64,000 nucleotides of DNA from Nematostella vectensis (taxonomy: Eukaryota; Cnidaria; Anthozoa; Actiniaria; Edwardsiidae). The stretch is from the NCBI RefSeq assembly GCF_932526225.1, contig NC_064046.1, forward strand, positions 12,569,208-12,633,207. Direction: 5' to 3'. This document shows, one piece after another, positions 54,644 to 64,000 of the stretch; the first letter of the stretch is position 1; each line of letters starts with the position of its first letter. A program made the translations under genes and the position numbers. The notes beneath the pieces are model-generated. The model had not been told where the DNA came from. It worked only from the letters and a program-made list of their open reading frames with translations, and did no database searches.

Positions 54644-57600
54644 ATGTATGAGGATAGTGGTGATTCAACAGAAATCGCGTCTGGTCGAAATGAGCTCCTT
54701 TCTGGGAGATCCCTTTCTAGGACGCCACGCAAGATGCCGTCTCAATATTCTTCCTTACAACGAAGTATAAATTCTATCTCATCAGCCCAGTCAGCTTCAC
54801 CTTCAGTCGACTCATCAATTCTCGAGTCGCTGACCTTGGAACAGAGGGATAAATTTACAGTAAGTTACAGTAAGGATGTCGAAGTGACAATTTTTTTTTC
54901 TGTTTCCTGCGTTGCGAACCAACTGATGTGTCGTCTGTTTTTAAGTTGTACAAAGTTGTGGTTAGCGATGGAGAAAGAGTCCCTTGGGTAATTTACCGAA
55001 GATACCAGGACTTTGTTCTTTTGAACAAAAAGGTAAGAGGTAACTAAAGGTTCTCGATCTGTGTTAATCGGCGAACAACAAACTTTAAACAAATCATGTG
55101 GTTGGATGCTCTATTGTTTTCTCGACTTTATGTAAGCATGCTCCTTTTAAATACTTAAGTATTTACTTAAGTATTTATGATGTGTGAAGATTGGCTCGGT
55201 TTTTTTGCTTTTTATGTGAACTAATTGATATTCTATTAAAGCTTGGTCGATTATTTCCACACTTTCGTCTTAACCTTCCTCCAAGACGAATCTTCCGCGA
55301 TAACTTCGATAAAGGTACGGTATACACATGAAAAAGAACATATAAGCTTAACTTAGGTAAATTATGTGTACTTTGATTAAAAAACGCAATAAACTAAGTG
55401 TACTTTGGTTTATAAACGGAAAAAATCCTCTACAAACTATATTTTATTCAAATAACGTTTCTCTTATTTACCATGTTTCGTGTTACGTATAATAATCATG
55501 CGACCTACTCATGCGACCCGGGTAATGTTACGGTCACATGCATTCCAACGATAACTTACACGTGACCAGTTTAATTGATAAGTCTGCATTTTTTTCAAAA
55601 ACGTAAAGTTAGGAATTCACTATTTAATTTGCATCAATTAAAATTGACCATAGAACCTTTCATGAAGTATTTTTATGTTTGCCAACAGATTTTATTGAGA
55701 GGCGCCAGCATGGTTTGGAGGAGTTTATGAGAAATGTCCTAGGTCATAGAGATCTTCTCCAAAGGTTTGTCGTAATTACACATTACTCTGTATTCTTGCC
55801 TTTAAGGTGCATAGCTATGGCATATATCGCTTCAGGGAGGGAGAGGGGGGGGGGCATGTGCAGCCTCCTGTGACACTGAAAGACCTAAATCTTAGAATAT
55901 CTCCTAAAAGTGTTCATGCCGGCCAGTGCACCCCTCATCAGCGAATCCTGGCTACACAGGGATCTGTAGAAGGACAAGGGTGTTGCATGCATCTCCCATC
56001 AATTCACCTCCCCCCATTTTTTTCTTCTAAAATTTTAAGGAAATGACCAGAAGGGTGTAGCTACCTCCAGTCCCTTGTATTGTGCATCCCTCCCCTCCCT
56101 CTGATATTCTCTTTCCCTTTTTATTAGGGATAAAACCCCAGAATTGTTTGATTTATGTCAGGTTGGAGCTGGTATTCTTTTGAGGGGATAATGAAGAAAT
56201 CTTCCTTTTGTTTTTCCCACTAAATAAACTCTTAGCTGCCAGTCTCTTACCATTTTGGTGATAGATGTCAAATTGTCCAATTCAAATTGAAATTCATTGG
56301 AATGAAATTGGATGAGTTATTGTTTTATGTTTGTTTTTCTTAGTCCTCCTGTGACAAAGTTCTTCAGGTTTGACAATCCTCCTAGACCAGATGAGAGCTT
56401 GGAGGCCAGTCAAGTAAGATCAGTTAAACGCACCTGCCATTTCCATCCCTTGAAACCCACATCCTCCTTTACTATCCTTTCATCTGCTACCTCATCCTTG
56501 CGGTATAAGTCTCATAATTTATTTCATGTGTATCCCCTCTAATTCCCCAGTCCCCTGTTACTAGCAATAACAAACTGTCTTCTGCTTACCATTTCAATTC
56601 CATGTGATACACCTTACAGCTTAAACAGTAGTCTTGTAATGTAGTCATATAAATTAGTTCTCTTTATTTTTAGTCCTATGCCCAGTCCCTTGAGGTCTCT
56701 TTATCAAGCTTTCGACTGCAGATGCGTGAACAAAATGCAGAACTAAATAGTTTGAAAACAGAGCTGGCAAGAGTGAAGTACCACAAGGATGAAAATCATG
56801 ACTTGGCATCACATTTTCAGAAACAGCATGCATTCGTAGAGGAAGCCACAAAGGTCAGAACTGTTTACCCTAACAGGTTTTGAAACACAACATGAGAAGT
56901 TATTTTTATTGTAACGCTAGATCACACTTGGCTGCAATAATGAAATAGGTATACAAATGTTCCCATTTTGCATGTCTAGTATGTTAAAACCATTCCCTTT
57001 CCATTTAGGCTTTAAAGGAACAGCTCAGCATCTCACAAGAAAATGAAGCAAGAACCAAAGAAGAGTTGGAGAGATTAAAAGAAGAAATTAAAGCCGAAAG
57101 AGCATCTGCACAGGCTGGTAGAGTCCTTGAGAGAAGGAACAGGGAACTGGCAATGAGAAATGACATGCTACACTTCCGCCAATCACAGGACGATGTGGAT
57201 AGCAATGTCAGTGGACTGGTAACAGCTATCAGCCAATTACCCAAGGTTAATGTTGATGTTGGAGGAAAGAAGTTTGGTGAGTGTGATGCTTCTCAGATAA
57301 GGACACTAAAATGGAGATCCTGTCTCTTCAAGCTGCACTGCATTGAACTGAAGGGATGTAAAAGAACCACTGGGGTTGCAATAAATCCTCTGGCAGTGAC
57401 CAACTCTAATGACAGTGCTTACTAACATATGTTAGAAAACTGTATATTCGGTAAAATATGCTACCCTCGATAAACAAAGATTACGAAGTCAAAGACAATT
57501 GAAAAAAAAGCATGACCCATCCCTACTTTTCTAATTTTGTATTTATCTGCTGTGACAATGCTCATAACTCCCCCTTCTTTTACGGCTCTTACTCATTATG

Positions 57601-60600
57601 GTTGGTTCTAGAGCTGAAAGCTGGTGATGAGATGGCAGACCATGTGCATAACTTATCTAAGGTATATGAAACTGTGTGTAAGGGTAGATTGCCGTAGTGC
57701 CTTAAGCTTTTTTTAAGAGAGGGAGGGGAAGTGTTGATATGGATACATGACTTACAGTCGAAGCTATCTGAGCGACCGCTCTCATAAGCGACCAGCCCCG
57801 ATAATGACCACGATCACGAATCACCGATTGAATTGTCACACAAACTCTGTAATTTTAAGCTATCGTAAGCGACCAACTTATCAGTGCGACCAGCTCCGTT
57901 AACGACCACAATTTCAAAACACCAACTAAGATTTTCTTTTATTTTTAAAGCTGCATTGTCACCATTTTACTTCCGGTCGATTACGTAACAATCTCCGATG
58001 ATTTTTAACGGGAAACGCGAAAAATATTTCAAAATATTGAAAGCAGTGTGTTTATTGGAAGTTTTTTTGAGGATGTGATTGATAATTTAGAGCGGATGGC
58101 CTGTTTAATATCTCGGATTTTAATAGATTCTTTTGTCTTTTAACGGTTGAGGTTTCCGTCGGACCTCCGGAAGTAAACTGGTGACAATGCGGCTTTAAGC
58201 TCTCGTAAGCGACCACAATGATTTTTGGCTTTACAACATCAGTCAACACCTGATAAACATCATATCCAATGCATGCTGAAATCACATATAAAGCAGAAAT
58301 GTTGTAATGTTTCACAAAAGCTGCCTTTCCAGTAGACAACTATTAAAGAATTCCATAATTTCAATTTTCTAACTTCAATTTCAACCATTTCTTTGTCTCC
58401 AGAAAATGTGTAAATGCAAGGAATCTCTATTCCATTGCCAGCTCCACGATTTATCCTTTTTCCAGTTACAATAGCCATCCACTTGTTTGTTGCACGCTTT
58501 AGAAATCGGCTAACAAAAGACGCCATGCGATCGTCGTAGACGCAGAAGATATTCTCATGAGGAAAAGCTTAAGTCGTCGATATAAACGAGCATAATGAGC
58601 TAATTTGCGTAAAATCATAAAAAAACTCAATCAATTCTAAAACGCATGCTGCCTTAATGTGCCCATCCCTCAAGATTCATAAAACCTATTCAATATTTGT
58701 TTTCGAGCAATACTACTTGAAATATTTGCTTTAATCTGTATCTATGACGTCACTTTATGACATCACGGGGTAAAGTCATCATAATAGTCAGCACACTTTT
58801 GTTGGTCAACTTGGCAAATATCAGACCCTTATGACTTTCTACAAGGCTTTTATGCTATATTCCATTTTCCTTAGCAACAGATGTAGCACTATGTTAGACC
58901 TACTCTGATGATTTACTGTATGTGTTTGCAGGCACTGAAATCATCAAGGGAACAAATACAAAAAATCCACCGAAATGCTCTGGAAGTAAGTGTACTTCAT
59001 CTCATAAATGTCATGAGATACGCCTTTCTAAGTGAGGTAGCCCAATATGCTGCAAGCTTATAATATGTAAAGTGTGTGCAGGGCCGTAGCAGGGGGTTAG
59101 GCACTGGGGGATGTGCCCCCCCTCCCAATATCTTTGAAAATTACAAGAGAATTACCAGAAGGGGCGTGGCTGTGCCCCCCACTATTTTCTTCACAATAGA
59201 AAACCTCTATTGTGCCCCCCCCAACTTATGCCGTCTGCTCTGGTGTGACATTGTGTCGTTGCACCCTAACAACATGTAAAGTGTGTGACATTGTGTCGCT
59301 GCACCCATAATATATAAAGTGTGTGGCATTTTGACGACATATTCTTTGTCGTGGTGGAGACGAAGTAGAGACTGACCTACGTTTATAGGATGATTTTGTG
59401 TATGTTTATTTGTTTTCGGGGTGCCTTCGAAAAATCTTAACAGATTTTTTAATATCAGCTATCACTCAAACTTTGAACTGGAACAGAATCAGTTTGATTT
59501 AGCAGAGCTCTATGACAAAAACACCTCTGCTTCTCATTGTTCCATATAAATCATGAAATAAAAAGAGATTAGGATAATGAAAAGAGTTTGAGTCAGCTGG
59601 AAGTTCCAGTTATCCAGGTTTTTAGTTATTAGGTTATTCTAGTAAAAAATGAAACTGAAACTTAATATGTCAATATTCAATTCAAATGGAATCTGAGTTA
59701 CCCTTGTTCAAGCGAGGTTCCACTGTAATTCATGTTTTCAGATAAAAACGCTGATTTTATTATTCATTTACCATTTTCAGATGTATAGACAAGAAACCGA
59801 AGACTTAAAAGAGGAACTAGCAAGGTGTACATTTCAAGTGCAGGTAAAACACCACTTCCTTGGGCTTGTAGCCCTTGTAGCCATACTATAAGGGCTTGTA
59901 ACCCTTGTAGCCATACTGTAAGGGCTTGTAACCCTTGTAGCCATACTATAAGGGCATGTAACCCTTGTAGCCATACTGTAAGGGCATGTAACCCTTGTAG
60001 CCATACTGTAAGGGCTTGTAACCCTTGTAGCCATACTATAAGGGCTTGTAACCCTTGTAGCCATACTGTAAGGGCTTGTAACCCTTGTAGCCATACTATA
60101 AGGGCATGTAACCCTTGTAGCCATACTGTAAGGGCATGTAACCCTTGTAGCCATACTGTAAGGGCTTGTAACCCTTGTAGCCATACTATAAGGGCTTGTA
60201 ACCCTTGTAGCCATACTGTAAGGGCTTGTAACCCTTGTAGCCATACTATAAGGGCATGTAACCCTTGTAGCCATACTGTAAGGGCTTGTAACCCTTGTAG
60301 CCATACTGTAAGGGCTTGTAACCCTTGTTGCCATACTGTAAGGGCTTGTAACCCTTGTAGCCATACTGTAAGGGCTTATAACCCTTGTAGCCATACTGTA
60401 AGGGCTTGTAACCCGTGTAGCCATACTGTAAGGGCTTGTAACCCTTGTAGCCATACTATAAGGGCATGTAACCCTTGTAGCCATACTGTAAGGGCTTGTA
60501 ACCCTTGTAGCCATACTGTAAGGGCTTGTAACCCTTGTAGCCATACTTTAAGGGCTTGTAACCCTTGTAGCCATACTGTAAGGGCTTGTAACCCTTGTAG

Positions 60601-62966
60601 CCATACTGTAAGGGCTTATAACCCTTGTAGCCATACTGTAAGGGCTTGTAACCCTTGTAGCCATACTGTAAGGGCTTGTAACCCTTGTAGCCATACTGTA
60701 AGGGCATGTTACCCTTGTAGCCATACTGTAAGGGTATGTAACCCTTGTAGCCATACTGTAAGGGCTTGTAACCCTTGTAGCCATACTGTAAGGGCATGTA
60801 ACCCTTGTAGCCATACTGTAAGGGCTTGTAACCCTTGTAGCCATACTGTAAGGGCTTGTAACCCTTGTAGCCATACTGTAAGGGCTTATAACCCTTGTAG
60901 CCATACTGTAAGGGCTTGTAACCTGTGTAGCCATACTGTAAGGGCTTGTAACCCTTGTAGCCATACTGTAAGGGCTTGTAACCCTTGTAGCCATACTGTA
61001 AGGGCTTATAACCCTTGTAGCCATACTGTAAGGGCTTGTAACCCGTGTAGCCATACTGTAAGGGCTTGTAACCCTTGTAGCCATACTGTAAGGGCATGTA
61101 ACCCTTTTAGCGATACTGTAAGGGCTTGTAACCCTTGTAGCCATACTGTTAGGGCTTGTAACCCTTGTAGCCATACTGTAAGGGCTTGTAACCCTTGTAG
61201 CCATACTGTAAGGGCTTGTAACCCTTGTAGCCATACTTTAAGGGCTTGTAACCCTTGTAGCAATACTGTAAGGGCATGTAACCCTTGTAGCCATACTGTA
61301 AGGGCTTGTAACCCTTGTAGCCATACTGTAAGGGCATGTAACCCTTGTAGCCATACTATAAGGGCTTGTAACCCTTGTAGCCATACTGTAAGGGCTTGTA
61401 ACCCTTGTAGCCATACTGTAAGGGCATGTAACCCTTGTAGCCATACTATAAGGGCTTGTAACCCTTGTAGCCATACTGTTAGGGCTTGTAACCCTTGTAG
61501 CCATACTGTAAGGGCATGTAACCCTTGTTGCCATACTTTAAGGGCTTGTAACCCTTGTAGCCATACTGGATTCAAATAAGGTTTCCTAAGGACTGGTGTT
61601 ACAGAATGTTATCATCGCATGTATTTTAAGATCAGCCTGCAAGCTCCATAGCCTTTTTTCTTCAGTTTTGATCTTGCTTACTTATTAAATTCTATCAATG
61701 TTTATAAGGCTTCTTGACATTAAGATTTGAATTTCTTATCAGTCAAGTATCCTATAGGTTTTACCTTCGGAAGTCCCCTCCCCCCCCTCCCCATAAGAAA
61801 CTCTTTTTGTTGCCATTAAATTATATATTCAATACTTTTTCATAAATTTACCAAATTTTTTTTCAGTCGAGGATCTTAGAGACTGATGCACTGAAAGAGC
61901 AGCTATGCGCTCAGGAAGTCCGATTCAAGGAAGGACTGAAGGTGGGTGGTTATTCAAAACAAAAAATGCGCAAAAAATTCCTGAAAGAGAAAATAATGCT
62001 AAAACACGCAACTACAAAAAAATCCCTCCCCCTGTCACCCTCTTATGTTTTCCGGCGGCGTAGCCAGGATTTTTAACAGGAGGGGGCCCGCCCTTTCAAG
62101 GCATTTTCTCCTGTGTTTTAGATTGTCCCATACATTTACTTTATTTTTCGCTGCTAGAAAGGAGGGGAGGCTGACCCCCTGGGCCACCCCCCTGGGCCAC
62201 CACCCTGGCTACGCCCCTGTTTTCTTACATTAAAATTAAATTTTTTTTTCTTTTTATCATTCAAGGCACAGGACAACTACATTAAAACTCTGCGTCACAA
62301 GTACTCGGACCTACAGCAGTACGTGACGTCAACAGAAGAGGTAAGGCTATCATCAGTCTTATTAAAACAAAATAAAAAAAACGCTTTAGCTCTGGAATAT
62401 AGGAAAAGGTCATTATTTATTGGGGCTGCTAAGTTGATTTTTTTTCCGTTAAAAAATCAAAATTAAAAAAGGTCCTCCCCCAGAACAAAAAGGTGCTAAA
62501 TCCATCAACTTCTTCCATGTAAACTTTCGCTCGTATTGTTACTTTTTCTTGAAATATAGTCAAGTCGTGAGATGCTTTTTACAGGAGAAACCAAAAAATT
62601 ATGACCGTATAAATACTCTCGCTACCGTTCCGTGCTGTACAAAAAAGTGGGATTGGGGACTCACTTTGTCACGAAAAAAATGTTTTATTTTTTTTTGTGT
62701 AAATGTGTAACCATTGTCACTAGGAGCGCCGACACAAGACTCCGTTAAGGGTCGATTACAGTTCCACATGTCGAAACAAGACATTCTTGACGACTGTTTT
62801 GTTTTGATATTCTAATTATGATATGCTTGTTGTACGCCTCGTAGCTGTTGGTTATGTGCAAGCTTTTTCGTTTCAGAAATATTTCTACTCCCTTGTTATC
62901 GGTGTCAAGTTGAACATGGCGGTTTGCGGTCATCGGATCGATCAGATCAACCAACTCAAACCAATG
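54644..62966 (+). CDS. SNX16: SNX16-like sorting nexin (PX + coiled coil), 3' end outside window
   Basis: Thirteen exons join in phase: 54644-54859, 54946-55032, 55242-55314, 55689-55764, 56344-56413, 56674-56853, 57009-57276, 57612-57661, 58932-58985, 59781-59843, 61867-61941, 62266-62340 and 62877-62966; 459 codons without a stop. Residues 1-65 are Ser-rich. The PX domain (about 67-175) shows DKFTLYKVVV, WVIYRRYQDFVLLNKKL (the RRY phosphoinositide-binding motif), FPHFRLNLPPRR, and RRQHGLEEFMRNVLGHRDLL followed by FFRFDNPPRPDESLEAS. The human SNX16 equivalents are RQLGLQAFLQNLVAHKDI and FLCLDDPPGPFDSLEES. A long coiled coil follows. SNX16 binds PI3P on early/late endosomes and steers receptor traffic. 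Human SNX16 is 344 aa, so this one has an extended coiled coil. The last exon (KYFYSLVIGVKLNMAVCGHR) is supported by splice sites and phase only. Introns hold a 1.7 kb minisatellite and several MITEs. Confidence 0.85.
57757..58600. mobile_element. Second copy of the TAAGCGACC transposon, truncated
   Basis: Begins acagtcgaagctatctgagcgaccgctc and parallels 31191-30300 in reverse, including 'gaccagctccgttaacgacc' and the MASFVSRFLKRATNKWMAIV frame (minus strand from 58526), up to gtcgatataaacgagcataa. The distal terminus present in the other copy is absent. A TTAA MITE is inserted in it. In an SNX16 intron. Confidence 0.75.
57949..58194. mobile_element. TTAA-flanked MITE nested in the transposon copy
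   Basis: 246 bp, termini agctgcattgtcaccatttt and, reversed, agccgcattgtcaccagttt, with TTAA at 57945-57948 and 58195-58198. The host element's sequence resumes directly after it ('agctctcgtaagcgaccac'), proving insertion. Confidence 0.85.
59076..59260. mobile_element. 'GGGCCGTAGCAGG' family copy
   Basis: Starts cagggccgtagcagggggtt aggcactggggg, contains gaaggggcgtggctgtgccc and ends with a mutated inverse terminus (tatgccgtctgctctg). In an SNX16 intron. Confidence 0.7.
59868..61570. repeat. 30-bp minisatellite, about 57 copies, in an SNX16 intron
   Basis: Unit agggcttgtaacccttgtag + ccatactgta, strictly 30 bp throughout with mostly single-base variants (cttgta/catgta, ctgta/ctata). It starts about 25 bp after the exon ending at 59843. 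Because 30 is a multiple of three, long frames run through it on both strands (584 codons on the plus strand), but the frame of the preceding exon hits a stop at once, so the array is intronic. Confidence 0.98.
62054..62219. mobile_element. MITE, TIR GGCGTAGCCAGG
   Basis: 166 bp with ggcgtagccagg on the left and cctggctacgcc on the right, and a short internal direct repeat ccctgggccaccc. CAGGGGCGTAGCCAGG-type termini are common in invertebrate MITEs. In an SNX16 intron. Confidence 0.75.
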
Positions 62967-63029
62967 GTATGCACATTTAATTTGATTCTCTATTCATTCG
63001 ACTAGACTTGTGTTTTTGCTCTATTTATT

Positions 63030-64000
63030 GGCTCAAACCAATGTTACACGCATTTTAGGCAATGATACACGCATTTAAGCTATGATACACACATTTTAGG
63101 CAATGATACACGCATTTAAGCTATGATACACACATTTTAGGCAATGATACACGCATTTTAGGAAGTGATACACGCATTTTAGGCAATGATACACGCATTA
63201 GGCAATGATACACGCATTTAAGCTATGATACACACATTTTAGGCAATGATACACGCATTTTAGGAAGTGATACACACATTTTAGGCAATGATACACGCAT
63301 TTTAGGAAGTGATACACGCATTTTAGGCAATGGTACACGCATTTTAGGCAATGATTCACGCATTTTAATCGATGGTACACGCATTTTAGGCAATGGTACA
63401 CGCATTTTAGGCAATGATACACGCATTTTAGGCAATGGTACACGCATTTTAATCGATGGTACACGCATTTCAGGCAGTGATACACGCATTTTAGGCAATG
63501 ATACACGCATTTTAGGCAATGATACACTTAAGGCAATGGTACGCGCATTTTAGGCAATGATTCACGCATTTTAGGCAATGATTCACGCATTTTAGGCAAT
63601 GATACACGCATTTTAGGCAATGATACACGCATTTTAGACAATGCACGCATTTTAGGCAAGGTACACGCATTTTAGCCATTAGTACTTGCATTTTAGCCAA
63701 AAATAAACGCATTTTAGGCAATGATACACGCATTTTAGGCAATGATACACGCATTTTAGGCAATGGTACACGCATTTTAGGCAATGATACACGCATTTTA
63801 GGCAATGATACACGCATTAGGCAATGATACACGCATTAGGCAATGATACACGCATTTTAGGCAATGATTCACGCATTTTAGGCAATGATTCACGCATTTT
63901 AGGCAATGATACACGCATTTTCGCCAATGATACGCACATTTTCGCCAACGATAAATGCATTTTAGGCAATGATACACGCATTTTAGGCAATGGTACACGC
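63030..64000. repeat. ~21-bp minisatellite running off the right edge
   Basis: Unit tacacgcattttaggcaatga, about 45 copies, with variants (taagctatga, ttaggaagtga, taatcgatgg). It begins about 65 bp after the last supported SNX16-like exon and continues beyond the window. The left part alternates two variants in a higher-order pattern. Confidence 0.97.

Noticed and set aside
59825-61579. 584-codon Cys-rich repeat protein (ACNPCSHTVR repeats) and the antisense frames MATRVTSPYS / PLQYGYKGYK
   Set aside because: They are translations of the 30-bp intronic minisatellite, open in several frames because 30 is a multiple of 3. The frame does not continue the upstream exon and no start context or splice support exists.
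63198-63998. Cys-rich YHCLKCV and KMRVSLP repeat frames
   Set aside because: Translations of the 21-bp minisatellite; several frames are open at once and none has a family match.

Overview
The window looks like nuclear DNA of a cnidarian, most probably an anthozoan such as a sea anemone. It is AT-rich, with compact genes split by short GT-AG introns, animal gene families (TOX HMG-box, SNX16, EMC8/9, C16orf87-like) and a dense load of inverted-repeat elements, non-LTR retrotransposon 3' fragments and minisatellites. The species is inferred from protein and repeat style, not proven. Gene models below come from joining open exons with consensus splice sites and matching reading phase.

Layout. 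1-3283 (minus): a 3'-truncated Mextli-like translation factor with a MIF4G domain followed by a YxxxxL-phi eIF4E-binding motif. 5909-10265 (minus): EMC8/9, subunit of the ER membrane protein complex, six coding exons, with a pogo-like element holding a LINE fragment in intron 1. 10557-13412 (plus): a divergent unrecognised 767-aa protein with a myristoylation-type N terminus. 15806-20111 (minus): C16orf87/UPF0547-like zinc-ribbon protein with two AT-hooks. 20.3-27 kb: transposon territory, including a ~4.95 kb element (22015-26962) with terminal inverted repeats, 3-bp target duplication and large subterminal tandem arrays, itself interrupted by a 1.17 kb element with a 6-bp duplication. 28283-31789 (minus): type II membrane fucosyltransferase-like enzyme. 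31.8-43.6 kb: mostly repeats, LINE remnants and a few weak exon candidates. 43671-51725 (minus): a long TOX-family HMG-box gene in nine coding exons. 54644 to beyond 62966 (plus): SNX16-like PX/coiled-coil sorting nexin running off the right edge, with a 1.7 kb 30-bp minisatellite and a 1 kb 21-bp minisatellite in its introns.

The genes are functionally unrelated (translation, ER insertion, chromatin, glycosylation, endosomal sorting), as expected for a random animal locus. The shared theme is repeat invasion: at least four copies of a TTAA-flanked MITE, about seven copies of a 'GGGCCGTAGCAGG' inverted-repeat family, and two copies of an element encoding a small conserved ORF. Several of these repeats sit hard against splice sites of host genes.
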